Assembly (NCBI GenBank): GCA_949130495.1
Contig: OX422213.1
Coordinates: 536,843,467 to 536,907,466, forward strand
From: Sambucus nigra
Taxonomy: Eukaryota; Streptophyta; Magnoliopsida; Dipsacales; Adoxaceae
DNA: 64,000 nt
Direction of reading: 5' to 3'
Shown here: one piece after another, positions 47,501 through 58,804 of the stretch
Layout: the number at the start of each line of letters is the position of its first letter
Numbering within the stretch: position 1 is the stretch's first letter
Program-made: the position numbers and the translations under genes
The notes under the pieces: model-generated
The model's input: only the letters and a program-made list of their open reading frames with translations
The model's database searches: none
What the model was told of the DNA's origin: nothing

Positions 47501-48922
47501 TAATGCAATACAAATAAGTACTAGTACTCCCCTCTAAATGAGGTAAAACTACCAGGAACATTTCTTGTCCCGAAACGGTGAAGACTATACTCTTCACATA
47601 GCAATTCACTATAGCCTGATATTTCATAAGCCAATCCATACCCAAAATCACATCATACCCGACCATGTCCAGGACGAGTAAATCGGCCTCAAAGCATAAA
47701 TTACCGAGAGAGATTTCTATATTTTTACAAACAAAGAAGATGAGTGAACCATCACCCATAGAGGACTCCACACTAGTAAAAGTTATTTCAGCAGATTTAA
47801 TCAACTTGGTGGTCTGAGCAAAGCTCCTAGAAATGAACGAATGCGTTGCACCAGTATCAAATAAAACACGACCCATATGTCCCTAAATAAGGAACTTACC
47901 CTCAATGGCTGGCGGTGCAGGCGGAGCTGGAGGAAGCATATCATCCTGAATATGGTAGACCCTACCATACTGTAACTGACCCTGTTGTGGAGGAGCAATT
48001 GGGTTAGGCACCTGCGGAGGGAACTGAACGTACGGCTGCTGTAGAGCTCGAGGAAACTGTCCCCCAATCAACTGAGGATATTCCTTCTTATAGTGACCCG
48101 CTTCCCCGCATTGGAAACACCGACCTATCATATTCTCGGCATTTCGACCACGATTATTTCTAAACTGATTCACCCCTTGGCCCTGCTGGCCTCGGCCTCC
48201 CTGACCCCTACGGCCTGCGTGTTGTTGTGGGGCACCCTGATCGTGCCTATTATTATGGTTCCCCGAATTAAACCCACCAGAACGCTGCCTCTTCGACAAG
48301 TCCCCCTATTGGGGATCGCTTTCTTTCTGTTTACTGCCCGAAGGTTGGGATGAGGGAAAGACTCCTCCTCCAATCCCACTACCTCCCGGCCTTCCCGCTT
48401 GCCCCATTACGGAGGTCTTCTTGCCACTTTACAAAAATAATCTATGCTCTTGGCAATGTAATAGAGTTGCATTCATCACATCCCCAAAAGTCTGTAAAGC
48501 CGGATTACCCAGCAAGTGTTTCCAGATTCTCCAGTTCAACCCTCTCATAAACTTTGAAACTTTCTTTTCTTCGGGAGTCACTTCATCCGGTACAAAACTT
48601 GCCAACCGGGTGAATTCCTCCTCATATTTAGCTACTGACCTCTCTCCTTGCACAAGGTCCTGCAACCTCCTTATCATCTCCCCTTTAATTGCGGGAGGAA
48701 AGTACTTATGATCAAACAAAACCCACAATTCAGAGATCGACATTGTGTCCCTCTGTTCAGGCGTAGTCACAGACTCCCACCAGTGTAATGCGGCCCCAAC
48801 CAGTTTAAAAGTAGCAAGGACTTGCTTCTTGTCCTCACCACACTCCACCATACACAGATGACATTGTATATCTTTCATCCATTGATTCACCTTTATAACA
48901 TCCGAGCTCCCGTCAAAGTCCG
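44570..48922 (-). pseudogene. Gypsy-2 gag (C-terminal part) and pol, multiple breaks
   Basis: From right to left: gag core (48922-48429, ALHWWESV, FDHKYFPPAIK); zinc knuckle CFQCGEAGHYKKEY whose last Cys is Tyr (48299-47883 frame); protease (47876 down, LFDTGATHSFIS); RT (47179-46844, [22 protein letters not shown]); RT thumb and RNase H (46841-46179, [36 protein letters not shown]); integrase (about 45870-45340 in pieces, YHPQTDGQN; 45335-44772, VEFAYNNSFQFTIGMAPYE, VFHVSSLNKYM); then a stop at 44772 followed by an open chromodomain-like segment (44757-44606, VAILEHGE, VQWSHHNAKESTWERE). Stops and frameshifts separate the blocks near 48430, 48300, 47223, 46843, 46180 and 44772. Chromodomain position and sequence indicate a Tekay/Del chromovirus. 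Confidence 0.9.
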
Positions 48923-50916
48923 TGAAACAGCGTTGCCAAAGCCGTTTATGAAAATAAACTATTTAAGCAACTCCGAAAGTTTGTTGAAGAAACTCTTTAC
49001 TTAAAATCAAAACGATTTTGAACACAAGATGTGTTAACAAAATTATGTACGAGATATGGACAAGATTTGATAACAAGTTTTAGTAAACAGTTTAAAATGT
49101 TTTAAACTCAGCACACTATTAGAAAGGGATGAGAAGATGTAGAAATATTGATACTCAGATTTTTAACGTGGTAAAACCTCTACCTTGAGGAAACATCCAC
49201 GACTCCCTCTACGGAGTAAAGCAAAAACAATCACTAAAACAAATATATGAATTACAACCTATTTAACTAACATGCACACAAAAACAAATCTATACAAGTT
49301 CAGGATTGTACCCTCTGGCGTCCTTAACTTTTCTGCAGATCTTGTTTGTTGATGTAGTTGTCTCAGTTTGTCAACTCTTCTTTGTTTCAGCACTTTACGT
49401 CGACTTATGTTCATCAAATCTTATAGCCAACACTTTGAGTGTTTGTAGTGTGAATATGTTTGTGAATGGTGTTCTAAAACACATGCATGCACACACACAC
49501 ACTTATTAGTTACAGACGATCCTAACAAATCACATATAAAGTCTATATGCAGTGTATTTGTTATTTTTCTTTCTTACAAAACCAAGAACCTTTTCGACCT
49601 TTCAAACTAACCCAGATTCCACGGAGATTTTGCTTAAGAAATCGGTCAAGACCTTTCTCAATCAGTTTTGAAAATATTATGAAGATTGAGAACCCTCCAA
49701 GTGCGAATCCCACTAGGTCAGGTTAGGTTTTGTAAAAACAGAAATAGAAAAACATCTATTGTTGATCTTTGAAGAAGAAAAATGTTTTAACAGAAAACAA
49801 TCAACAACGAAATTCTCAAGATGAGAAATAAATGCAGCTAAGTGTTCTGTGACATGAAAAACTTCAGATCTATGATTTCTATTGAAAAAGAAACAAGATC
49901 TGAGTCTATGTCTAAGTTGGAAATAAGATTTATGAACACAAGGATTTCAGCAACCCAAGATCTCTTAACCAGAACTCTCATAAACCTAAGAAAACACTAA
50001 GGATGGTGTTTTTGGTTATGGTGGTTTTTCTGGAGAGGTAAGTAGTTTGGGCTTGAGAAGTGTTTGGACGAAGTTAGGGTTTCTAACTAGGGTTTGATTT
50101 CTCTCTCTAACTTCTCTCTTCTCTCTTCTCTCTCTCTCTCTCTGAGACTTTGCAAAATGGCAAAAGCTTTCGAAGGCTGAGATGAAGGGTCTTTAAATAG
50201 GGAGAGGAGAAGATTCCAGAGCCTCGTTCAAAAATAATGGCTGAGATTGAGTCAAGCTCCATTGACTGCAATCCAAGGGCTCACAACAGGCGGTGGATTA
50301 AACAGACTGCGATTGGCTAAAGGGCTTACACTGGGATTCACTCAGACGACATGCAGGCCATTGATAAGGGTTGATCCAAGGGCTGTAAGCATGCGATGGT
50401 TTGTCTCAGTAAAGAAACACAGTTTGGTCCAATCAGAAGACAGCAGGTGTTGGCCTGTGAACGAAGGTAAACGCGCGTCCCAAAATAATTACAAAGCCAA
50501 CCCTCAAGTCTCTAGCGCTTTCGGTTTCTACCTAGAGTAACTTTAGGCCAATAAACACAACAATCCATATTTATATAATAACCCCAAGACTTTTTAAATC
50601 AAATTTTAATTAAATAAAACCTTGTTTAAAATATGTTTTAAATTCCCAAAAAATTATTAAAAATCAAATTGAGTGATTTAAACACACTCACAACATTAAA
50701 ACACATAGGGGTGCAATATGATATGCAAGAATCAAATTCTAAGTGTGTGAGTGATGGCTATAGTCTTAGGATCATTACATGATAGATAGAAGAAGAAGCA
50801 ACCCAATCTCTGAAGCTCTTTGGTTTCTAGGATAGACTCTATTTTGTCACAATTTCCAAACTAGATGAGCTCTTATACAGTCTAGACTCAAATGAGTCAA
50901 AAGTATAAGGGCTTCA
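48923..50916 (-). repeat. 3' LTR of Copia-2 (1994 bp)
   Basis: Contains a CT-rich tract (50099-50142, GA-rich on the transcribed strand) and a TATATAAATA-like box on the minus strand at about 50570-50580. The 97-codon plus-strand ORF inside it (50247-50540) recurs in the other LTR only because the LTRs are near-identical. Confidence 0.96.
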
Positions 50917-50930
50917 ATCTCCCCCTTTGG
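50917..50930 (-). other. Polypurine tract of Copia-2
   Basis: CAAAGGGGGAGAT on the minus strand, adjoining the start of the 3' LTR (TGAAGCCC). Confidence 0.85.
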
Positions 50931-51220
50931 AAATATGAGACAAAATCTCCTTTGAGTCATCTCAACTCGTAGGGCGACAACAAAAAAAACTTATACCTAT
51001 AAAGGTTCTATCTACCCAAATCCTAGAAAGCAAAAATTACATAACTCAACTATATACAGTTTAACATCCTATTATTACAATGAAGAATGACTGTACAAGA
51101 AGAATACCTGCAAAAAAATTACTAAGATCAAGCTTTTTAGTATATGCAGTAGACTCAAATTTCTCCCCCATTTTGTCTCAAATGGACAAAGGGAAGGAAC
51201 TTGGCAAACATAACAGGTAT

Positions 51221-54200
51221 TTACTCAGCACAAATCATACCAATAGATTTACGTAAAGAAATGAATCTATTATAATCAAGAGGTTTGGTAAATAAATCTG
51301 CAAGTTGTAGATCAGTAGAAAGATAATTGATTTCTAATTCCTTGGTTTCAACTAATTCACGAATAAAATGATGTCTTATTTTAATGTGCTTAGTTCGCGA
51401 GTGTTGAACTGGGTTCTTAGAAATGTTAATCGCACTTTGATTATCACAATAGAGATGAAGTGTGGGTTCTAGAATACCATAATCACTTAGCATTTGTTTA
51501 AGCCATAACAATTGGGCACAACAGCTACCGGCGGCTATGTATTCAGATTCAGCAGTCGAGAGAGATGTGCAGTTCTGTTTTTTACTACTCCATCCTACCA
51601 AGTTATTACCAATATAACAACATGCGCCTGAAGTTCTTTTACTATCATCAGTACACCCAGCCCAGTCAGCATCAGTGTACCCAATAATAGTGCTAGGTGT
51701 GTCATTCGTGTACCAAATTCCTAAATTTAGAGTGCCTTTAACATATTTAATTATGCGTTTAACAGCGTTTAAATGACTCTCCTTGGGGTTGTTTTGATAA
51801 CGCGCACAAACACAAACAGCATACATGATATCAGGACGCGAGGCAGTCAGATAGAGTAATGTGCCAATCATACTATGATATAAGGTAGAGTCTACAGATT
51901 TTCCATTTTCATCTTTAGATAATTTCTCTGTAGTACTCATAGGCGTTTTAGCACTCTTAGCACTCTCGAGGCCAAATTTCTTAACTATCTCTAATGCGTA
52001 CTTAGTCTGCGAAAGAAACAAGCCATCTGGTTGTTGTTTGACTTGGAGACCTAGGAAGAACTGTAACTCACCCATAAGGGACATCTGAAATTCCTTACTC
52101 ATAATTTCAGCAAAAGATTTTACTTCTGAGGTAGAAGTGGATCCAAATATGATATCGTCTACATAGACTTGAGCGATAGTAATGTGTTTGCCAAACTGTT
52201 TGACAAATAAGGTTTGGTCATTTCCACCTCTTTTGAAACCTTTGTCCAGCAGAAAACTGGACAGTCGCTCATACCAAGCTCTAGGAGCTTTCTTAAGACC
52301 ATATAAAGCCTTTTTCAACCGAAATACATGAGTAGGATAATTAGGGTCAATGAACCCTTTAGGTTGTTCTACATAGGTTTCCTCGGCAAGTATTCCATTA
52401 AGGAACGCAGATTTAACATCCATTTGATATAATGTAAAATGCATGTGACAAGCTATAGCAAGAAGCAGACGAACTGATTCTAAACGAGTAACAGGAGCAA
52501 ACGTCTCATTAAAATCAAGTCCTTCTATTTGGGAGTAACCTTGAGCAACTAGTCTAGCTTTATTTCTAATTATCATCCCATTTTCATCTGTTTTATTTTT
52601 GAAAATCCAACGAGTACCAATAACCTTTTTGTGATCAGGACGTGGAACAAGAAACCAAACATCATGAATGACAAATTGTAAAAGTTCATCCTGCATAGCA
52701 GAAATCCAGTGAGAGTCATTCAATGCCTCATTTACATTCTTTGGTTCCAAGAGAGAAACAAAGCAAGCATAGAGAGCATAATTTCTAAGTTGGGATCTTG
52801 TACGTACCGGTTCACCAGGGTTACCAACTATTTTGTTTATGGGATGATCTTTAGAAACCCAGTTAGGTACTTCAGGTGACTCAATAGGTAATGAATTATC
52901 TATTTCAGAAGAGTCATTTTCTAAAATATTTGACGATTCTTCTTCTATAGGTAATTCACTAGTCTTGCTTTCTACAGTAGTGTCACTAACAATTACATTA
53001 ATGGATTCCATTAAGGTCTTAGTGCGAAGATTATACACTCGATAAGCTCTACTGTTAGGTGAATAACCTAAGAATATGTCTTTATCTCCTCTACTCTCAA
53101 ATTTAGATAAGTGTTCCCTATCTTTGCAAACATAGCATGTACTACCAAAGGTTCTAAGGTACTTAAGATTAGGCTTTTTATTGTACCAAAGTTCATAAGA
53201 GGTTTGTTTCGAATTCTTTCTAAGATAGACCCTATTAATAAGATGGCAGGCTGTACGAATAGATTCTACCCAAAAATACTTAGGTAAGTTCTTAGCATGG
53301 AGCATGACACGTGCCATCTCTTGAAGAGTTCGATTCTTTCTCTCAGCTATACCATTTTGTTGAGGGGTCTTAGGAGCACTGAACTCATGTTTGTAACCAT
53401 TATAGTCACAATATTCTACAATACCAGTGTCTTTGAATTCACCACCTCTATCACTTCGGATTCTATTCACTTGAGTGTCTTTTTCATTCTCAATCCGTAA
53501 GAGAATCTTTAAGAAAGTTTGAAAGATATCGGATTTTTGTTTTAAGAAAGCTACCCAAGTGAATCTGGTGAAGTCATCAACCATAACTAGAATATAACTG
53601 TGTCCACAAAGACTAACAGTTTGAGAAGGACCCGTTAGGTCCATATGGATGAGTTCTAAGGGATTAGAGGTAAGGATATCTTTAACCCTTTTATGAGGTG
53701 CTTTAACAATTTTTCCTTCTTGACAGGGACCACAGACAATGTTATGAATAGGTTTAATTTTTGGTATTCCTCTAACTATCTGCTGAGAAGACAATTTACT
53801 CAAATTTTCGTAATTAATGTGACTCATTCTGTTATGCCATATCTCGTTGTCATCCATTCTGGCAACACTACAGATTTCAGAACTAGACATGACAGTATAA
53901 CAATTGTCAGGGGTCCTGAATCCTGTAATTAAGCATTCTCCCTTTTCATTTAAAATCTTGCAATTGTTCTTTGAAAAGGTAACAGTGTAGTTTGAGTCAC
54001 AGAATTGTGAAATGCTAAGTAAATTAGCCTTAAGACCTTTAACTAAGAGAACATTTTCAAGAAGAGGAAGTCCTTTTTCTTTAAGGGTTCCTTTGCCTAT
54101 GATCTGGGATGATATACCATCACCAAAAACAACTTTTCCACCATCAAAATGGGTTTTATTTAAAAGTTTTGTATCATCACCTGTCATATGCTTGGAACAT

Positions 54201-56731
54201 CCAGAATCCAAGTACCATCCAGAAGATGTAAGTTCAGCTTTTAGAGCAGAAACAACAATGTTACACTTCATCTGCGGTGCTAGATCATCTTTTCTAACCC
54301 AAATTGCCCTGGTTTTTAGTTTGCGCTTGTTTGCTCTTATTTGATAAAATTTGCGAGCATTAGATTTTTGTTGAAAAACATTTTGCGCATGATTTTGAAT
54401 AAATTTGAATTCCTGAGCATTTGATTTAGAAAAGGTTCTGGTAATTCTTCTAGTAAATGTCCTTTTAGGTTTAGTCCTTCTATTCCTATAGTTAGAGTTT
54501 TTGTCTGGTGACCTGGGAAGGACATAATTGTTACGACTCCTCCTAGAATAGTTAAAGTTATGATACATAGGAGTGTTGTAGATAGGTTTAATCAGTCTCC
54601 TAGCATAGCAATTATCGAAAGAGTGACCATATATATCACAATAGGAGCAATAAAGATTGCTCAGAATAGGGTTTTCCTTAGGAAAGTCTCTAAACAAAGG
54701 TTTTGAGAAATTTTGAGACTGAATTTTATTCCTAGGTAGCACAGATTTGAAAGCAGGTTCACTTTTCCTAATAGGGGGGCAAACATATTTTCCCTTTGGT
54801 AAACTTTCATGCTTAGAGCAACTTGCATCTTCAGTGTTAGTGTTTTGATGGTCAAACTTAGTTTTTAGAGAATGAAAGTCTGGACATGTTTCAATAGGTC
54901 TTTTGCCTCCTGACACAAACTTGATAGGTTCAACATGTTTAGTTTGTGTCTTCAAATTGGGGCAAAACCCTATTCCAGTTCTATCATCAGAATTGGTTTT
55001 AGATTCAGCAACGAATTCCTCAAAACATTTAGAATTGTTTTCAAATTTGGTAAATTTTTTGAAAACAGTTGCTGTCTTTTCTTTTGTTTGTTCCAATTCT
55101 AATAATGTCCCTTTGTATTTTTTCTCCAGAATTTCATTAGCTTCAGTCAAAGTTTTCAGTTTTTCATCAAACACTTTAACTTCACTGTCATGAGACATGC
55201 ATTGTGTAGTATACTCTTCAGCATTCAGTTTTACCATTTGGCTTAGATCCTCTAGCTTTTTGGTAAGATCTTTAACAATCTTTTCTAGTCTAGTGCTTTT
55301 CTTTAGAGTTTTAGTATATAGAGTGTGGATGTCTGGGAGATCATCATTATCCGAGTCACTAAGTGAAGTGTGTGAAGTGACCCCTAAGGTTTCATTTCTT
55401 AAACTCACGCACCCATTGACATCAGCAGTATCGATTTCCCTTTGACTCACACACCCCGAGGAGGAGGTATTAATGTTCTCAGTAAGTAAAGCATCTAAAC
55501 CAGTTAAAGTATGATTCAAAGCAACAGAACTAGAATTACTAAACTCATCCTCACTATCAAGCATAGGCATATCATCATTGTATATGATTTTGGCAAAGAA
55601 GGCTAAACAAGGATCAAAACCATCAGATGTTTCAAGTTCCTCATTTTCAGAATCACTTGAGTCATCCCAGGTTTTGCAGATATTGGCTCTAGAGTGTTTG
55701 TTTTGGGCATTTAAATTAACTCTACAGTCTTGAGCAATGTGTCCTAGTTTACCACATCTATAGCATTCAGTCTTCTTGAGGTCTCTGTGAGGTCTTGTGT
55801 TGTCCTTGTTCTGTTTGTCATGAGGTTTCTCATGAGGTTTGTGATTTGAAGGAGTGGTATAATTAGACTTGCCCTGTCTATTTGCAACACTGTTTCTAAA
55901 TTTAACAATTTTCTTAAATTGTTTTGTCATTAGGGCAATCTGATTATCTAGACTTTCTAAGTCACAGTCCTCATCAGAATCATTACTAGAGGTGTTTAAC
56001 TCAGGCTTAATCATCTTAGAGGTAAAGCTAAGATTGGAATTGGTATGTTTCCTATTAGTGTGGGTCAATTGTTTCTTAAACTCTAATTCCATTTCCACAG
56101 TTCTTAATTTGCTACTGAGTAATTCAGGAGTAAGATTTGTATCACACATCTCCTCAATAGCATATCTTTTATTGTCAAATTTCTGTGGTAATGATCTCAG
56201 AATTTTAGAGACAATTTCTTGTCTATCATAAGTTATACCATTGGCATGAAGTTTAGTGACAATATCAGTAAGGTTCATATAGAAATCATCGAAAGACTCA
56301 GATTCAGACATGATTAAGGTATTGTACTGTTGGATTAACATCTGAGTCTTAGCAGCTTTTACCCTAGAGTCTCCTTCATGTGCAGTAATCAAGGTATCCC
56401 ATGCTTCCTTGGAAGTGGTACAAGATGAGATTCTCTTGAACTCATGTTCGTTAATAGACATAAATATAGCGTTCTTGCCTTTGTTATTATTTCGAGAAAC
56501 CTGTTTCTCTTCTTGAGTAAACTCACTCAGTATTTTCTTAATCCTTTCATTGCTTCCATCAGTGGCTGGTTTAGTTGGATAAAAGTATCCGTTTTCAATG
56601 ATATCCCAGACATCATCTCCCAGTGTTCCTTGAATAAAAGCAATCATTCTTACTTTCCAGTAAGAGAAATTGGTTCCATCAAAGACTGGAGGTCTGGTCA
56701 AGTTACCATATCTTTCGTTTTTCTCGTCCAT
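51221..56731 (-). CDS. Copia-2 gag-pol polyprotein, 1836 residues, intact
   Basis: Single open frame from the ATG at 56731, 74 bp inside the 5' LTR. Gag begins with RPPVFDGTNFSYWKVRM and a UBN2-like region. There are two CCHC zinc knuckles: CYRCGKLGHIAQDC (residues 323-336) and CSYCDIYGHSFDNC (695-708), separated by an acidic, coiled-coil-prone region. Protease: LDSGCSKHMTGD (D842). Integrase: HHCC finger ending CGPCQEGK, catalytic motifs MDLTGP (D1031), RSDRGGEF and PQQNGIAERKNRTLQE. RT: YVDD at 1523-1526. RNase H: DADWAGCTDD, STAESEYIAA, YCDNQSAI and the C-terminal ADLFTKPLDYNRF. All catalytic residues I looked for are present and there is no stop or frameshift. Expected products are capsid and enzymes of a virus-like particle that copies the element's RNA into DNA and integrates it. 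Confidence 0.97.
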   Translation of the reverse strand: MDEKNERYGNLTRPPVFDGTNFSYWKVRMIAFIQGTLGDDVWDIIENGYFYPTKPATDGSNERIKKILSEFTQEEKQVSRNNNKGKNAIFMSINEHEFKRISSCTTSKEAWDTLITAHEGDSRVKAAKTQMLIQQYNTLIMSESESFDDFYMNLTDIVTKLHANGITYDRQEIVSKILRSLPQKFDNKRYAIEEMCDTNLTPELLSSKLRTVEMELEFKKQLTHTNRKHTNSNLSFTSKMIKPELNTSSNDSDEDCDLESLDNQIALMTKQFKKIVKFRNSVANRQGKSNYTTPSNHKPHEKPHDKQNKDNTRPHRDLKKTECYRCGKLGHIAQDCRVNLNAQNKHSRANICKTWDDSSDSENEELETSDGFDPCLAFFAKIIYNDDMPMLDSEDEFSNSSSVALNHTLTGLDALLTENINTSSSGCVSQREIDTADVNGCVSLRNETLGVTSHTSLSDSDNDDLPDIHTLYTKTLKKSTRLEKIVKDLTKKLEDLSQMVKLNAEEYTTQCMSHDSEVKVFDEKLKTLTEANEILEKKYKGTLLELEQTKEKTATVFKKFTKFENNSKCFEEFVAESKTNSDDRTGIGFCPNLKTQTKHVEPIKFVSGGKRPIETCPDFHSLKTKFDHQNTNTEDASCSKHESLPKGKYVCPPIRKSEPAFKSVLPRNKIQSQNFSKPLFRDFPKENPILSNLYCSYCDIYGHSFDNCYARRLIKPIYNTPMYHNFNYSRRSRNNYVLPRSPDKNSNYRNRRTKPKRTFTRRITRTFSKSNAQEFKFIQNHAQNVFQQKSNARKFYQIRANKRKLKTRAIWVRKDDLAPQMKCNIVVSALKAELTSSGWYLDSGCSKHMTGDDTKLLNKTHFDGGKVVFGDGISSQIIGKGTLKEKGLPLLENVLLVKGLKANLLSISQFCDSNYTVTFSKNNCKILNEKGECLITGFRTPDNCYTVMSSSEICSVARMDDNEIWHNRMSHINYENLSKLSSQQIVRGIPKIKPIHNIVCGPCQEGKIVKAPHKRVKDILTSNPLELIHMDLTGPSQTVSLCGHSYILVMVDDFTRFTWVAFLKQKSDIFQTFLKILLRIENEKDTQVNRIRSDRGGEFKDTGIVEYCDYNGYKHEFSAPKTPQQNGIAERKNRTLQEMARVMLHAKNLPKYFWVESIRTACHLINRVYLRKNSKQTSYELWYNKKPNLKYLRTFGSTCYVCKDREHLSKFESRGDKDIFLGYSPNSRAYRVYNLRTKTLMESINVIVSDTTVESKTSELPIEEESSNILENDSSEIDNSLPIESPEVPNWVSKDHPINKIVGNPGEPVRTRSQLRNYALYACFVSLLEPKNVNEALNDSHWISAMQDELLQFVIHDVWFLVPRPDHKKVIGTRWIFKNKTDENGMIIRNKARLVAQGYSQIEGLDFNETFAPVTRLESVRLLLAIACHMHFTLYQMDVKSAFLNGILAEETYVEQPKGFIDPNYPTHVFRLKKALYGLKKAPRAWYERLSSFLLDKGFKRGGNDQTLFVKQFGKHITIAQVYVDDIIFGSTSTSEVKSFAEIMSKEFQMSLMGELQFFLGLQVKQQPDGLFLSQTKYALEIVKKFGLESAKSAKTPMSTTEKLSKDENGKSVDSTLYHSMIGTLLYLTASRPDIMYAVCVCARYQNNPKESHLNAVKRIIKYVKGTLNLGIWYTNDTPSTIIGYTDADWAGCTDDSKRTSGACCYIGNNLVGWSSKKQNCTSLSTAESEYIAAGSCCAQLLWLKQMLSDYGILEPTLHLYCDNQSAINISKNPVQHSRTKHIKIRHHFIRELVETKELEINYLSTDLQLADLFTKPLDYNRFISLRKSIGMICAE

Positions 56732-56791
56732 AATGATTTTGAGAAAACAGTTTCAGAAACTCAGGATCTTTTTGAAAAATGTTCACCAAAA

Positions 56792-56803
56792 GCTCTGATA
56801 CCA
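56792..56803 (-). other. Primer-binding site of Copia-2 (tRNA-iMet type)
   Basis: TGGTATCAGAGC on the minus strand, two bases inside the 5' LTR. Confidence 0.95.
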
Positions 56804-56805
56804 AT

Positions 56806-58799
56806 TGAAATAGCGTTGCCAAAGCCGTTTATGAAAATAAACTATTTAAGCAACTCCGAAAGTTTGTTGAAGAAACTCTTTACTTAAAATCAAAACGATT
56901 TTGAACACAAGATGTGTTAACAAAATTATGTACGAGATATGGACAAGATTTGATAACAAGTTTTAGTAAACAGTTTAAAATGTTTTAAACTCAGCACACT
57001 ATTAGAAAGGGATGAGAAGATGTAGAAATATTGATACTCAGATTTTTAACGTGGTAAAACCTCAACCTTGAGGAAACATCCACGACTCCCTCTACGGAGT
57101 AAAGCAAAAACAATCACTAAAACAAATATATGAATTACAACCTATTTAACTAACATGCACACAAAAACAAATCTATACAAGTTCAGGATTGTACCCTCTG
57201 GCGTCCTTAACTTTTCTGCAGATCTTGTTTGTTGATGTAGTTGTCTCAGTTTGTCAACTCTTCTTTGTTTCAGCACTTTACGTCGACTTATGTTCATCAA
57301 ATCTTATAGCCAACACTTTGAGTGTTTGTAGTGTGAATATGTTTGTGAATGGTGTTCTAAAACACATGCATGCACACACACACACTTATTAGTTACAGAC
57401 GATCCTAACAAATCACATATAAAGTCTATATGCAGTGTATTTGTTATTTTTCTTTCTTACAAAACCAAGAACCTTTTCGACCTTTCAAACTAACCCAGAT
57501 TCCACGGAGATCTTGCTTAAGAAATCGGTCAAGACCTTTCTCAATCAGTTTTGAAAATATTATGAAGATTGAGAACCCTCCAAGTGCGAATCCCACTAGG
57601 TCAGGTTAGGTTTTGTAAAAACAGAAATAGAAAAACATCTATTGTTGATCTTTGAAGAAGAAAAATGTTTTAACAGAAAACAATCAACAACGAAATTCTC
57701 AAGATGAGAAATAAATGCAGCTAAGTGTTCTGTGACATGAAAAACTTCAGATCTATGATTTCTATTGAAAAAGAAACAAGATCTGAGTCTATGTCTAAGT
57801 TGGAAATAAGATTTATGAACACAAGGATTTCAGCAACCCAAGATCTCTTAACCAGAACTCTCATAAACCTAAGAAAACACTAAGGATGGTGTTTTTGGTT
57901 ATGGTGGTTTTTCTGGAGAGGTAAGTAGTTTGGGCTTGAGAAGTGTTTGGACGAAGTTAGGGTTTCTAACTAGGGTTTGATTTCTCTCTCTAATTTCTCT
58001 CTTCTCTCTTCTCTCTCTCTCTCTCTGAGACTTTGCAAAATGGCAAAAGCTTTCGAAGGCTGAGATGAAGGGTCTTTAAATAGGGAGAGGAGAAGATTCC
58101 AGAGCCTCGTTCAAAAATAATGGCTGAGATTGAGTCAAGCTCCATTGACTGCAATCCAAGGGCTCACAACAGGCGGTGGATTAAACAGACTGCGATTGGC
58201 TAAAGGGCTTACACTGGGATTCACTCAGACGACATGCAGGCCATTGATAAGGGTTGATCCAAGGGCTGTAAGCATGCGATGGTTTGTCTCAGTAAAGAAA
58301 CACAGTTTGGTCCAATCAGAAGACAGCAGGTGTTGGCCTGTGAACGAAGGTAAACGCGCGTCCCAAAATAATTACAAAGCCAACCCTCAAGTCTCTAGCG
58401 CTTTCGGTTTCTACCCAGAGTAACTTTAGGCCAATAAACACAACAATCCATATTTATATAATAACCCCAAGACTTTTTAAATCAAATTTTAATTAAATAA
58501 AACCTTGTTTAAAATATGTTTTAAATTCCCAAAAAATTATTAAAAATCAAATTGAGTGATTTAAACACACTCACAACATTAAAACACATAGGGGTGCAAT
58601 ATGATATGCAAGAATCAAATTCTAAGTGTGTGAGTGATGGCTATAGTCTTAGGATCATTACATGATAGATAGAAGAAGAAGCAACCCAATCTCTGAAGCT
58701 CTTTGGTTTCTAGGATAGACTCTATTTTGTCACAATTTCCAAACTAGATGAGCTCTTATACAGTCTAGACTCAAATGAGTCAAAAGTATAAGGGCTTCA
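56806..58799 (-). repeat. 5' LTR of Copia-2 (1994 bp)
   Basis: Same length as 48923-50916. Differences seen by eye: AAACAGCG/AAATAGCG, CTCTACC/CTCAACC, GATTTTG/GATCTTG, CTAACTTC/CTAATTTC and CTACCTAG/CTACCCAG. Confidence 0.96.
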
Positions 58800-58804
58800 G
58801 TCCG

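Larger units (their letters stand above)
48923..58799 (-). mobile_element. Copia-2: intact SIRE/Maximus-like Ty1-copia element
   Basis: 9877 bp with two 1994-bp LTRs (TGAAA...GGCTTCA), flanked by GTCCG at 48918-48922 and 58800-58804. PBS, PPT and an uninterrupted 1836-codon gag-pol are present. By eye the LTRs differ at only about five positions, without indels. It lies in the gag gene of Gypsy-2. Size, gag type and long LTRs suit the SIRE lineage, but there is no env-like ORF in the 304 bp between pol and the 3' LTR. Confidence 0.97.

Noticed and set aside
50247..50540. 97-codon ORF present in both Copia-2 LTRs (also 58130-58423)
   Set aside because: Conservation is due to the near-identity of young LTRs, not selection; it runs antisense to the element and has no recognisable domain.
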